DNA from: Streptomyces sp. SS1-1
Lineage (GTDB): Bacteria > Actinomycetota > Actinomycetes > Streptomycetales > Streptomycetaceae
Reading direction: 5' to 3'
DNA: 64,000 nucleotides
Assembly: GCF_008973465.1 (NCBI RefSeq)
Contig: NZ_WBXN01000004.1
Span: forward strand, 3,760,501-3,824,500
Shown here: in pieces, positions 26,113 to 34,139 of the stretch
Layout of the letters: each line of letters begins with the position of its first letter
Position numbering within the stretch: the first letter of the stretch is position 1
The notes under the pieces: model-generated
What the model was told of the DNA's origin: nothing
What the model saw: the letters and a program-made list of their open reading frames with translations, nothing else
Database searches by the model: none
Program-made: the position numbers and the translations under genes

Positions 26113-26271
26113 CTACCGCTTCTCCACCTGGACCGGCACCGCGCTGCGGAGCCGGGCACAGCGGGGACATCGGACGAGCCGGCCGGGACCGAGCCGGTCG
26201 GCCTGCTGCATCGGGAACGACGCGGTGCTGAACACGTGCCCATCGGCACACTGGACGACGGTGCGCTCCAT
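26113..26271 (-). CDS. 52-residue zinc-ribbon-like protein
   Basis: A short reading frame begins MERTVVQCADGHVFSTASF and ends VPVQVEKR. Cysteine/histidine pairs are visible: C8 and H12 (CADGH) and a CPRC at about residues 35-38, which could bind one zinc ion. AGGA lies seven bases upstream of the ATG at 26271, and codon third positions are G/C-rich. I have seen this type of short protein widely in Streptomyces, without known function. The 285 bp upstream (26272-26556) hold the tRNA promoter region and nothing else I can support. Confidence 0.78.
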   Translation of the reverse strand: MERTVVQCADGHVFSTASFPMQQADRLGPGRLVRCPRCARLRSAVPVQVEKR

Positions 26272-26556
26272 CAAGTCCTAGAGTCCCTTCCCCAAGAGCC
26301 GCGCCCGGCTGCTGCCTGCCGGGCGACGCGAGGCCACATTACGGGATCAAAGGGACGGCCCTCCAGGCGGCACTCCGACCCCGCCGGGACCCTCTTCCAC
26401 CCCTCCACGGTACGCCCCAACTCCTGCGCCCCGCAGTCGCGTCCATGCCCTGAAACGCACTCAGGCCCCGACGCGACAGCGCCCGGGCCCGGAGATGAGG
26501 TACAGTGACGAGGCGATCGGACACCCCCTCCGGTTACCCCGGATCGGGCGTCTTAC

Positions 26557-26627
26557 GCGGGTGTAGTTTAATGGTAGAACATCAGCTTCCCAAGCTGAGA
26601 GCGCGAGTTCGATTCTCGTCACCCGCT
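26557..26627 (+). tRNA. tRNA-Gly (anticodon CCC), CCA encoded after it
   Basis: The acceptor stem GCGGGTG at 26557 pairs with CACCCGC at 26620-26626. The anticodon stem TCAGC/GCTGA encloses the loop TTCCCAA, so the anticodon is CCC. The T-arm has GAGTTCGATTCTC, and an encoded CCA follows at 26628-26630. Its 3' 47 bp are duplicated at 39292, and the gene is intact because the integrated element restores the 3' end. Confidence 0.96.
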
Positions 26628-26631
26628 CCAT
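26585..26631 (+). repeat. attL: 47-bp direct repeat over the tRNA-Gly 3' half
   Basis: Bases 26585-26631 (starting GCTTCCCAAGCTGAG and ending CGCTCCAT) recur without a mismatch at 39292-39338. This is the expected footprint of a tyrosine-integrase element inserted in the 3' half of a tRNA gene. Confidence 0.92.
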
Positions 26632-26635
26632 GCGA

Positions 26636-26662
26636 AACCCTCAGGTCATTGGCCTGGGGGTT
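26636..26662 (+). terminator. tRNA-Gly terminator supplied by the element
   Basis: AACCCTCAGG at 26636 can pair with CCTGGGGGTT at 26653-26662 (one G-T pair), followed by a T-rich run. A related hairpin occurs after the right repeat, so the homology between element and chromosome extends past the tRNA gene. Confidence 0.7.
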
Positions 26663-26708
26663 GTTTGTTGTCTAGTCCAATTCGGGAGTGCCGTGCCCTC
26701 CGCGTGCC

Positions 26709-26900
26709 CTAACCCGCCATAGCGGGTTCATCCAGACGACCCGGAGCTCCACTTCGAAGGCAGCGGCGCCGTAGCTTCTCAAATAGCGAGACGCATTCTA
26801 TGTGACCGGCACCACTCAGCGAGTGGGTGGGGGCGAAGTCGCTCTCGCAATCGGGGAGTTTGCAGCGGGCCAGAGATGCCGCGTCCACGTTGCCTTCCAC
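26709..26900 (-). CDS. Small cysteine-containing protein, unknown
   Basis: A 63-codon frame starting at GTG 26900 encodes a product with CKLPDCESDF and GHIECVSLF, whose cysteines and histidines could bind a metal, and ends with DEPAMAG. The frame stays open for about 25 codons further upstream, so the start is uncertain or the gene is truncated. Third-position GC is lower than in the flanking chromosome, as expected for transferred DNA. I do not recognise the family. Confidence 0.4.
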   Translation of the reverse strand: MEGNVDAASLARCKLPDCESDFAPTHSLSGAGHIECVSLFEKLRRRCLRSGAPGRLDEPAMAG

Positions 26901-26962
26901 GACCGCGGCGAGGCGGGCAGTGGTGGATAGCCAGGCGCATTTACGCAGGGTCGGCGACGTGA

Positions 26963-27403
26963 CTATCGCGGCCAGTAACGAGGCGGCTGCTTGGCAGGGT
27001 CGACCCGATCGAACCGCTGCTTACTGCCGGGGTTCAAGCCTTTGATGTGCACGAGCTGCTGGCCGTGCGCCGTATCGAGCTCACGGACGATCAGAGGCAT
27101 CGCGGCGATCACAGCGCCCATGGCCAGCCCCAGACCGGCCATGCCCTTGTGACCGTGGCTGAACCGGATGTGGTGCATGCCGGACTTCTTGATCGCGGAC
27201 GTCTCCGACGGATCCTCCAGCTGACGCCCATCCTTGGTGAGAAAGACTTCGAAGCCTCTCTTCGCAGCATCGGGGAGGAGCGCGAGATCCTTCTTCCCCG
27301 CCCACTTGATCTCACTGACGTGGCGCACGTCGTGCCCGGGCAGCAGCCGCCGGAGCATCTCCAGCATCTGTACCGGGACGTTCTCGTCGATGAGGATTCG
27401 CAT
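26963..27403 (-). CDS. DUF5615 PIN-like protein, toxin-type
   Basis: The 146-residue protein begins MRILIDENVPVQMLEMLRRL with the first conserved acidic residues of the PIN-like DUF5615 fold. It also has DVRHVSEI and FEVFLTKDGRQLED, where further acidic residues sit. PIN-like proteins are metal-dependent RNases and are usually the toxin of a pair with DUF433 antitoxins. The ATG overlaps the upstream stop (TGATG), so it is translationally coupled to the reading frame carrying the DUF433 domain, matching that pairing. Confidence 0.82.
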   Translation of the reverse strand: MRILIDENVPVQMLEMLRRLLPGHDVRHVSEIKWAGKKDLALLPDAAKRGFEVFLTKDGRQLEDPSETSAIKKSGMHHIRFSHGHKGMAGLGLAMGAVIAAMPLIVRELDTAHGQQLVHIKGLNPGSKQRFDRVDPAKQPPRYWPR

Positions 27404-27670
27404 CAGGCAGCGCGCGGTCCCGGGCTGTAGCTGTCCACATACAGTGCGAAGGACACCGCATCGCGGGCGGCCTCCACTGTCACGCCGGGGTAATACGCGG
27501 CGATCTCGTCGAGCGGGACGCCGTCCTCCACCAGCTCCGCGACGGCGTCGAACGGGACGCGAGTGCCGGTGATGACCGGCTGTCCCCCTTGCGTGTCCGG
27601 GTCCACTCTGACGTGTTGCTTGGGCCGCAGAAGGTGTGGGACGACAACGCCGGCGCGGGGCGCGAACTCC
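27403..27670 (-). pseudogene. DUF433 antitoxin domain fused to truncated integrase
   Basis: About 89 codons encode a DUF433 domain: VRVDPDTQGGQPVITGTRVP, then ELVEDGVPLDEIAAYYPGVT and EAARDAVSFALYVDSY. These are the conserved core of antitoxins paired with DUF5615 toxins. Streptomyces members usually carry an N-terminal HTH that is missing here. The frame is continuous with the upstream integrase fragment, so the domain may still be made as a chimera or from an internal start. The junction is near 27670. Confidence 0.75.
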
Positions 27671-28599
27671 TGGAAGTTATCCGGCAGCCCCACCTTCGTC
27701 CTGGCCTTGCGCCATTTCCGTCCGAACGTCGAGCGGCGGAACGGGGCGCCCTTCTCCCCGACGAAGAGGAGCCCGTCCGGCTCCTTCTCGGCGAACCACT
27801 GAACGTGGCGACGTAGCTCGGGCAGGAGGAAATCGGGCAGGTACACGGTGCGCTTGCCCGCGCGGGACTTGGGATCGCCGGTGACCCTCCTGCCGTTGGT
27901 CAGCTCCGGTGACGCATGCGTGATCCGCAGGGAGCATTCGTCGAGATCGACACTGCGGCGGCGCAGTTCGGCCAGCTCCTCGGGGCGGAGCGAGGCGAAA
28001 GCGCCGAGCAGGACCATCAGGCGCCAGCGCGGACCCAAGGCGTCGGCGAGCTCGAAGACCTGCTCCACGGTGGCGGTCGGCCGCTCGTCGGCTTCCTCCC
28101 GACCGGCGCCCTTGATCCGGCACGGGTTGGTTCGCAGGAGGTCGTCATCGACCGCGGTCTGCAGGATGGCCTTCAGCAGCCGGTACGACTTGGCGACCGT
28201 CGTGGCACCCGTTGCCTTGAGCCGCTCGGCTCGCCAGGTGCGGACGGAAGGCGGTGTGATCTCGTCCAGGTCCTTGCTGCCGAAGGCCGGCAGGAGGTGC
28301 AGGCGTAGCAGGCCGTCGTAGCGGTCGACCGTGGTCGGGGCCAGACCGCGCTCCTCCATCCAGCGGAGGGCGTACTTCTCGAAGTTGATCGCGCCGGCGT
28401 CCGGGTCACGCCAGTGGTCACGCTCGATGTCGGCGCGGACCAGGTTCAGTCAGTCCTGCGCGTCGGTCTTCGTGTCGAAGGTTTCGGGGGCATTGTGGCG
28501 CTGCCCGTCCGGGCCCAAGTAGCGGGCCTGCCATCGACCGGACGGGAGCTTGCGTACGGTACCGAACTCCCGACGACGCTGGAGCTTGCGTGTCGGCAT
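27671..28599 (-). pseudogene. Tyrosine integrase, broken by an in-frame stop and C-terminal loss
   Basis: The frame starts at ATG 28599 (MPTRKLQRRREFGTVRK), overlapping the excisionase stop. The arm-binding domain GTVRKLPSGRWQARYLGPDG is followed by KTDAQD and a TGA stop at 28450-28452. In related integrases this position is a tryptophan (TGG), as the following LNLVRADIERDHWRDPDAG suggests. After the stop the frame continues through the core-binding domain and the first catalytic Arg (FASLRPEELAEL), then KSRAGKRTVYLP. It ends at KVGLPDNF, just before the missing HxxR and Tyr motifs. Confidence 0.88.
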
Positions 28600-28811
28600 C
28601 AGGCGGCCCGCCCGTACCGAGTGCGGGTGCGCCGGGTCGGCTCGACCGTGCGCGCCTCGATGTACTCGGTGACGGCACTCTCGGGGACGCGCACGGGACG
28701 TCCGAGCTTGACGTAGCGAATGCGGCGCTCGGCGATCAGACGGCGAACGAAGCGTTCGCCGGTACCGAGCTGTTCGGCGGCTTCGGCCACCGTCAGGAGG
28801 CGGTCAGCCAT
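28599..28811 (-). CDS. xis: Excisionase-like helix-turn-helix protein
   Basis: The 70-residue protein is MerR/excisionase-like: LLTVAEAAEQLGTGERFVRR, then LIAERRIRYVKLGRPVRVPE. It reads directly into the integrase gene by a TGATG overlap, the usual actinomycete xis-int layout. It should bend and bind the attachment-site arms. The ATG at 28811 has GGGGGCGGTCGCCC just upstream. Confidence 0.88.
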   Translation of the reverse strand: MADRLLTVAEAAEQLGTGERFVRRLIAERRIRYVKLGRPVRVPESAVTEYIEARTVEPTRRTRTRYGRAA

Positions 28812-28894
28812 GGGCGACCGCCCCCTTTCGGCTGTGCTGCTGAGTGCAACGGGCCGGGGCTATTGCGAGTCGGTGCAACGGTGAGACTTCCTTA

Positions 28895-29130
28895 CCGAGG
28901 TCGAAATGTCGTCCGACTGCACAAGGCCCCCGCCTCTCCGCACGCCCCGGACCGGGTCGTCCTGCTCTCCCCCGGGCTCGGCCGTTGGGACCTGCAGGTG
29001 ATCCCGCCGGACGCGACGGAGGAAGCAGCCGCTCTCCACACGGCCGTCGCCCTGGACGACCGGCGGCCCGGCGCCGACGGAGAAGCCCGGCCCCGACGGC
29101 GGCGGCAGGTCCGCGCGGCCGTGTGGGACC
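28895..29130 (+). pseudogene. DUF5994 remnant (5' truncated)
   Basis: In the plus strand a frame reads RNVVRLHKAPASPHAP and then VLLSPGLGRWDLQVIPPDAT, EEAAALHTAVA. The GRWDLxVxPP block matches the intact DUF5994 genes at 30589, 31488 and 31857. There is no N-terminal DGAWWPRSRDL motif and no start, so it is a relic whose 5' part was removed. The region 28812-28894 includes the repeat GTGCAACGG twice, near the excisionase start. From 29131 to 29264 I see nothing more than a promoter-sized gap. Confidence 0.6.
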
Positions 29131-29264
29131 CACCCGGCGGGGAGCCCGGGCACCTCGGTGGTAGGAGCCGCCGCGGGCACGTCCCTGTACGCACCCGCTC
29201 CCCGCGCCCAACCCGCCCCGGGGCCGCCCCGAGTCATCCGCCCGCTTCTGAGAGAGACGTCCTC

Positions 29265-30305
29265 ATGACCATGGCCACCACCACCGCCACGCGCTCCGAC
29301 ACTCCCGGCAGCGACTTCGCCCGGCTGTCGAAGAAGATTGCGGATGCCGGACTGCTGGGGCGCCGCCCCGGCTACTACACGTTACGCATCACCGCCGTGA
29401 CCGGGCTCTACGCCGCCGGATGGGCCGCGTTCGTCCTCGTCGGCGCCTCCTGGTGGACACTGGCGATCGCCGCGTTCCTGGCCGTGATGTACGGGCAAGT
29501 CGCCCTGGTCGCCCATGACATGGCCCACCGGCAGGTGTTCCGCCGCCGCCGGGCCAGCGAGTTGTCCGGACGGATCGCCGGCGCGACGATCGGCATGAGT
29601 TACGGCTGGTGGCAGGACAAGCACACCCGTCACCACGCCAACCCCAACACCGAGGACCTCGACCCCGACATCGGCCCCGACCTGCTCGTCTGGTCCCCGG
29701 ACCAGGCCCGCGCCGCCACCGGACTGCCCCGCCTGCTCGGCCGCTGGCAGGCGTTCCTCTTCTTTCCCCTGCTCACGCTGGAGGGCTTCAACCTGCACGT
29801 GGCGAGCGGCAGGGCCATGGCCAACCGCCGGCTCAAACGCCGGGCGGTCGACGGCGCTCTGCTCCTGGGGCACTGCGCCGTCTACCTGGCCGCCCTGTTC
29901 TGGGTCCTGCCGCCCGGGATGGCGATCGCCTTCCTCGCCGTCCACCAGTGCCTGTTCGGCGTCTACCTCGGTTCGGCCTTCGCACCCAACCACAAGGGGA
30001 TGCCGATCCTGACGGCCGACGACCGCCCCGACTTCCTCCGCCGCCAGGTGCTGACCTCACGCAACGTCAACGGCGGCCGGTTCACCGACCTGGCGCTCGG
30101 TGGCCTGAACCACCAGATCGAGCACCACCTGTTCCCGAGCATGCCCAGCCCCAACCTGCGCAAGGCCCGCGCCATCGTCCGGCGGTACTGCCGGGACCTG
30201 GGCGTCGACTACGCGGAAACGGGCCTGGTCGCCTCCTACCGGTTGGCACTCACCAGCCTCCACGACGCCGGCGCCCCGCTCCGACGGACCCGCGTCCCCA
30301 CTTAG
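29265..30305 (+). CDS. Membrane fatty-acid desaturase (contains a TTA codon)
   Basis: The 346-residue protein has three histidine boxes: HDMAH, HTRHH and HQIEHH, and several hydrophobic segments (about 47-65, 70-88, 175-195 and 200-220). It belongs to the acyl-lipid/acyl-CoA desaturases that use a di-iron site in the membrane to introduce double bonds. GAGAGA precedes the ATG at 29265 weakly. Codon 40 (29382-29384) is TTA, so expression should depend on bldA tRNA-Leu. It sits alone between DUF5994 sequences. Confidence 0.92.
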   Translation: MTMATTTATRSDTPGSDFARLSKKIADAGLLGRRPGYYTLRITAVTGLYAAGWAAFVLVGASWWTLAIAAFLAVMYGQVALVAHDMAHRQVFRRRRASELSGRIAGATIGMSYGWWQDKHTRHHANPNTEDLDPDIGPDLLVWSPDQARAATGLPRLLGRWQAFLFFPLLTLEGFNLHVASGRAMANRRLKRRAVDGALLLGHCAVYLAALFWVLPPGMAIAFLAVHQCLFGVYLGSAFAPNHKGMPILTADDRPDFLRRQVLTSRNVNGGRFTDLALGGLNHQIEHHLFPSMPSPNLRKARAIVRRYCRDLGVDYAETGLVASYRLALTSLHDAGAPLRRTRVPT

Positions 30306-30583
30306 CGGGGCGAGACGCCGCCGTGGGTACGGCGGCGTCCAGGACGCAGCCGTCCGCGTCCGCCGTACCAGGAGCCTCGGCGCTCGCCGGCGTCGTTCGC
30401 GACCGGGGACCGTCGGCGTACCGCCGGCCCTTCGTCGGTCTTCCGGTCTGGTGCGACAACACCGCCGCGGCCGTAGTGGAAGGCGGCACTTCTGCCCCCG
30501 TGCTGAGAGTTCAGCCGGTGGATGAGGAACGCGCCTGCCGCGATCACCGCCAGCAGCACGAACACCGTCACGAGGATGTCCAT
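30302..30583 (-). CDS. Small single-pass membrane protein in a DUF5994 operon
   Basis: The 93-residue protein begins MDILVTVFVLLAVIAAGAFL, a clear membrane anchor, then a basic Arg/Gly-rich tail. GAGGG is right before the ATG at 30583, five bases after the stop of the upstream DUF5994 gene, so they are co-translated. The stop overlaps the convergent desaturase stop by four bases. The function is unknown. Confidence 0.7.
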   Translation of the reverse strand: MDILVTVFVLLAVIAAGAFLIHRLNSQHGGRSAAFHYGRGGVVAPDRKTDEGPAVRRRSPVANDAGERRGSWYGGRGRLRPGRRRTHGGVSPR

Positions 30584-30588
30584 GGCCC

Positions 30589-31179
30589 TCACACCATTTC
30601 CGGCCGGTCCTCCGCGGTGGCGACGGCGACTCGAAGCCATGGAGAAGTGACGGAAGCACCGGCTCCATGTCCTCCTTCGGACTCCCACACCGCTTCCCTG
30701 GTGCGGTCGGCCTCGGCGGTCACCGTCAGACGCGCGGCATCCGCCAGCAGGCTGCTCGCGGTCGCCGCCCGGCGCGAGTCGCTCGCGGCGGCCATCAGCC
30801 AGGCGGCCGCGGTCGGAGGCGTCCGCGGGGGAACGACCAGCAGGTTCCAGCGGCCCACGTGGTAGGAGAGCAGCAGCAACTCGTGCTCGTCCTGCTCGAA
30901 GCGGAACCAGCCCACCTTCACCACATGCCCGGCGACAGGCACCTTACGCGGGACGACCGGCCACTGGGCGGGGTTCACCGTGATCCGGGTGATCCGCCCC
31001 CACAGCGGATCGAGAACGGACGCCAGGGCAGGCAGTTCGGCGGTGAGATCACGCGAGCGTGGCCACCAGGCTCCGTCCAGCAGGAGCGGTGCCGAACCGG
31101 CTGGGGCGAGCGAGAGACGTACGGGGGACGTGGGACGCCGGTCTTCGGACGTCGTCGGAGGGGAGACGGTCGCAGTCAT
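30589..31179 (-). CDS. DUF5994 family protein A
   Basis: The 196-residue protein has the family motifs: LLLDGAWWPRSRDLTAELPAL, PLWGRITRITVNPAQW, then LLLLSYHVGRWNLLVVPP and AAWLMAAASDS. It is a soluble mixed alpha/beta protein of unknown function, common in Streptomyces. Two more intact copies and a relic lie within 4 kb. The start has no strong ribosome binding site; the transcript could be leaderless. Confidence 0.85.
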   Translation of the reverse strand: MTATVSPPTTSEDRRPTSPVRLSLAPAGSAPLLLDGAWWPRSRDLTAELPALASVLDPLWGRITRITVNPAQWPVVPRKVPVAGHVVKVGWFRFEQDEHELLLLSYHVGRWNLLVVPPRTPPTAAAWLMAAASDSRRAATASSLLADAARLTVTAEADRTREAVWESEGGHGAGASVTSPWLRVAVATAEDRPEMV

Positions 31180-31287
31180 GACGCGAACCCTGCCCCGGGC
31201 GGGCCTGAGCCGACCCGGCCTATTCGATCACCGAAAACGGCACAGACGCGAAATGTCCGCGCGCGGAGTGTCCCCGGTTCCTCCAGC

Positions 31288-31437
31288 CTACTCTTCGCGG
31301 CGCCCGACCAGGCCGTACACCGGGAGCAGTCCACCCGATGAGGCCGAAGCCTCTTGTCGGGGCTCGTCGAGGAGTAGCCTGAGGACTTCGAGGGCCTTCG
31401 TGTACCGGCGCCGCCGGTCCCGTCCTCGCTCACCCAT
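31288..31437 (-). CDS. Possible 49-residue protein, unknown
   Basis: A short frame starting at ATG 31437 encodes MGERGRDRRRRYTKALEVLR and ends LVGRREE. It looks like a basic helical peptide. There is no clear ribosome binding site, and the region up to 31179 and on the other side up to 31487 holds nothing else that I can support. It may be spurious. Confidence 0.3.
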   Translation of the reverse strand: MGERGRDRRRRYTKALEVLRLLLDEPRQEASASSGGLLPVYGLVGRREE

Positions 31438-31487
31438 CACCGGGCGCTCCGCCAGTCGGCGCAGGCCCGCAGTCAGGCTTCTTCCTC

Positions 31488-31889
31488 ATGATCATGAACA
31501 CCACTCAGCTCCGTCCGCACGCGGCACCGTTCCGACCACGTGCCGCACGCCTCGTCCTAGGATCCGCCAGCCGCTTCGGCCGTCCGGACGGCGCCTGGTG
31601 GCCACGGACCCGCGACCTGGCACGAGAACTCGGCGAACTGGCCGACGTGATCGATCCGCTGTGGGGCCGGCTCACCCACGTGGCCGTCAATCCCCGCCAC
31701 TGGCGGCCTCTTCCGCACGGCGTGGTCGTCGTCAACGGCTACGAGGTGGCGGTCGACCGATTCACCGAGGTGCTCAACCCGCACAGGATCCTGCTGCAGT
31801 CCTACACTGCGGGCCGTTGGGATCTCCTCGTGGTGCCGCCCCCGACGAGCGCGTCGTCAGCGGCCCGGCTCATGGCGGCCGTGGCGTAG
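31488..31889 (+). CDS. DUF5994 family protein B
   Basis: The 133-residue protein contains PDGAWWPRTRDLARELGELA, DPLWGRLTHVAVNPRHW and LLQSYTAGRWDLLVVPPPTS, and stops soon after ARLMAAVA, so it is shorter than its sister copies. The 3' end overlaps the convergent DUF5994 C gene by 33 bp. The ATG at 31488 lies two codons before another ATG (31494); neither has a strong ribosome binding site. Confidence 0.8.
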   Translation: MIMNTTQLRPHAAPFRPRAARLVLGSASRFGRPDGAWWPRTRDLARELGELADVIDPLWGRLTHVAVNPRHWRPLPHGVVVVNGYEVAVDRFTEVLNPHRILLQSYTAGRWDLLVVPPPTSASSAARLMAAVA

Positions 31890-32390
31890 AGCAGCGGTGG
31901 GTGCGTGCCCCGGGCCCACACGCTCCGTGCCGGTGTCGATGAGGATCTGTTCCGCCGGCGTCTGACTGCCTGGGCGCATGGCTGCGGCCATGGCCGCGCG
32001 GGCCGCGTCGGCCGCGGTGTGGGGCGGAACCACCAGCAGCGAAAAGAGATCATTGCTGCCCCGGGTGATGAGAACGGTGTCGTCTCCGACCGGGAAGGAG
32101 TCGATGCGGACGACACGACCGTCGATCGTCAGCCGCGTCGGCAGCTCGTCCCAGGCGTCGGTGTCCAGACCGACACGTGTGATCGGCCCGAGGTACTCGG
32201 ACAGCGCGGAGACGAGGCCGGGCAGTTCACCGGCGATGTCGCGGGAGCGGGGCCACCACGCTCCGTCGAGCGCACCCTTCCGGTCATGGGTCGTCTCGAG
32301 CCGCACCACGGCGGTTCCAGGTCGCGAAACCGCCTGATGCACAGCGTCGGGCAGGAGCCTGGTCACCCGCGGGGGGTCGGGGTCGGACAT
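31857..32390 (-). CDS. DUF5994 family protein C
   Basis: The 177-residue protein starts MSDPDPPRVTRLLPDAVHQA and has the family core: LDGAWWPRSRDIAGELPGLV, YLGPITRVGLDTDAW and LFSLLVVPPHTAADAARAAM. The ATG at 32390 is chosen because the upstream 17 codons look non-native. It converges on DUF5994 B with a 33-bp overlap. From 32391 to 32633 I find no further gene. Confidence 0.82.
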   Translation of the reverse strand: MSDPDPPRVTRLLPDAVHQAVSRPGTAVVRLETTHDRKGALDGAWWPRSRDIAGELPGLVSALSEYLGPITRVGLDTDAWDELPTRLTIDGRVVRIDSFPVGDDTVLITRGSNDLFSLLVVPPHTAADAARAAMAAAMRPGSQTPAEQILIDTGTERVGPGHAPTAALRHGRHEPGR

Positions 32391-32633
32391 CGCACTCGCC
32401 TGCCTACCGGGGACGGCAAACCGAAAGTCTCCTGGTTTCACGGTACTCCTCGGCCGACGACGGCCGGGATTCCACGATCACCGGGCTACTCACCGTCATC
32501 GCCGCACGCGTAGAAGAACAAGGTCGAGGTGTGCTTCCCCCGACCTGCGCTTCTGGGCGGCACCAAGGCCCGTCACCCCGACGTACTCGCCGCCCAACGC
32601 AAGGAACGCGCCAGCGCCCGCGATGTCGGTCTG

Positions 32634-34010
32634 TCAGCAGCCGCCGGAGGCGGCCGGTGCGCCGATGCCGATGTGCAGCGTGGCAGGGGCCGCGCAGCAA
32701 CCTCCGCCTTCGCCGCTCCGCGCGGCGTCGGGCTCGTCGAACAGACCCGCGCCGCCACACACACCGGTCTCCGGCAGGGTCAGCTCGACGCGTTCGGCCG
32801 CCTCGTGGTCACCGGCGAGTGCGGCCGTGATGGAGCGGACCTGCTCGTAGCCGGTCATGGCGAGGAAGGTGGGGGCGCGGCCGTAGGACTTCATGCCGGC
32901 CAGGTAGACGCCCTGCTCCGGGTGGGACAGCTCCTTCACGCCGTGCGGGTAGACCGTGCCGCAGGAGTGGACGTTCGGGTCGATCAGCGGAGCCAGCGCG
33001 GTCGGGGCTTGGAGGCGCTCGTCGAGGCCGAGGCGGAGCTCGGAGAGGAAGGAGAGGTCGGGGCGGAAGCCGGTCAGGACGATGACCTCGTCGACCGGTT
33101 CCAGGCGGCGGCCGTCCTCGGCGACGAGGACCAGCCGGTGGCCATCCCGCTCGACGGCCCCGGTCCGGAATCCGGTGACGGCGCTCGCGTGCCCCTGCTC
33201 CACCGCCGCCTTGGCACGCAGGCCGAGGGCGCCGCGGGCCGGGAGCTGGTCGGCCTCGCCGCCGCCGTACGTGGCGTCGCCGATGCCTCGGCGCAGGATC
33301 CAGACCGCGTGTGTGTCCGCCTCTTCCCCGGCCAGGTCGGCGAGCAGGGCGAGAGCGGTGAAGGCGGAGGCGCCGGAACCGACGACCGCCGTGCGCTTGC
33401 CGGCGTAGCGGGCTCGGACGGCCGGGTCCTTCAGGTCGGGGACGCGGTAGGTGATGCGGTCGGAAGCGGACTTCTCACCGAGGGCGGGGATGCCGTTCGC
33501 ACCCATCGGGCCGGGCACGGACCAGGTGCCGGAGGCGTCGATGACGGCGCGGGCGGTGATCCGCTCCTCGCCGCCGTCCGCTGTCTCGATGTGCACGGTG
33601 AAGGGCTGCTCCTCGCGGCCGGAGTCGACGATCCGGTCCCGGCCGGCGCGGGCCACGCCGGTGACCGTCACTCCGTAGCGGACCTGGTCGCCGAGGACGT
33701 CCGCGAGCGGCTGGAGGTACCGCTCGACCCAGTCGCCGCCGGTCGGGTACGTCGTCCCGTCGGGGCGGACCCAGCCGGTTGAAGCGAGCAGCTTCTCGGC
33801 GGCCGGGTCGGTGACCTCGGCCCAGGGCGAGAACAGGCGGACGTGCGCCCACTCGCGCACCGCAGTGGCAGCGGACTGGCCGGCCTCCAGCACCAGGGGC
33901 TCCGCGCCGCGCTCGACGAGGTGTGCGGCTGCGGCCAGGCCGACGGGGCCGGCGCCGATGACCACAACGGGCTGCTGGTGGTCGGTGGTGGACACGCTGG
34001 TGTTGGACAC
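32634..34010 (-). CDS. Flavoprotein monooxygenase of the arsenic island (ArsO-like) with Cys-rich tail
   Basis: The protein of about 458 residues has an FAD site VVVIGAGPVGLAAAAHLVER, then an NAD(P) site RTAVVGSGASAFTALALLAD, and later DEVIVLTGFRPDLSFL, as in flavin-containing monooxygenase-like ArsO proteins. The C-terminus is unusual: VCGGAGLFDEP, then GGGCCAAP and a final SGGC, cysteines that could bind arsenite. It starts at GTG 34010 after GGGAG; a GTG at 34070 would add 20 residues. It diverges from another flavoprotein across the 34075-34106 operator. Confidence 0.85.
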   Translation of the reverse strand: MSNTSVSTTDHQQPVVVIGAGPVGLAAAAHLVERGAEPLVLEAGQSAATAVREWAHVRLFSPWAEVTDPAAEKLLASTGWVRPDGTTYPTGGDWVERYLQPLADVLGDQVRYGVTVTGVARAGRDRIVDSGREEQPFTVHIETADGGEERITARAVIDASGTWSVPGPMGANGIPALGEKSASDRITYRVPDLKDPAVRARYAGKRTAVVGSGASAFTALALLADLAGEEADTHAVWILRRGIGDATYGGGEADQLPARGALGLRAKAAVEQGHASAVTGFRTGAVERDGHRLVLVAEDGRRLEPVDEVIVLTGFRPDLSFLSELRLGLDERLQAPTALAPLIDPNVHSCGTVYPHGVKELSHPEQGVYLAGMKSYGRAPTFLAMTGYEQVRSITAALAGDHEAAERVELTLPETGVCGGAGLFDEPDAARSGEGGGCCAAPATLHIGIGAPAASGGC

Positions 34011-34074
34011 GGCGACGACACTCCCTTTTGCTTCGGCATCTGTCGATCCCTTGCGAGACCAGGATGGCACCTGC

Positions 34075-34106
34075 TTCGATGAGCGTCAACATAGACACTT
34101 ATCGAA
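34075..34106. promoter_or_regulatory. ArsR-type 32-bp operator, copy 1
   Basis: The site has ends TTCGAT/ATCGAA (inverted) around the core GTCAACATAGAC. The same core, ends and total length occur at 35238-35269 before arsR. It lies between two divergent flavoprotein genes and probably controls both. Confidence 0.75.
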
Positions 34107-34139
34107 GCCGTAGTACTTGAGCGATCCGAGGGAGCGGGC

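Noticed and set aside
32391..32633. Possible serine-recombinase-like residues (RHPDVLAAQRKERAS) in the gap after DUF5994 C
   Set aside because: The frame is broken and no catalytic motif is present; the similarity is only suggestive.
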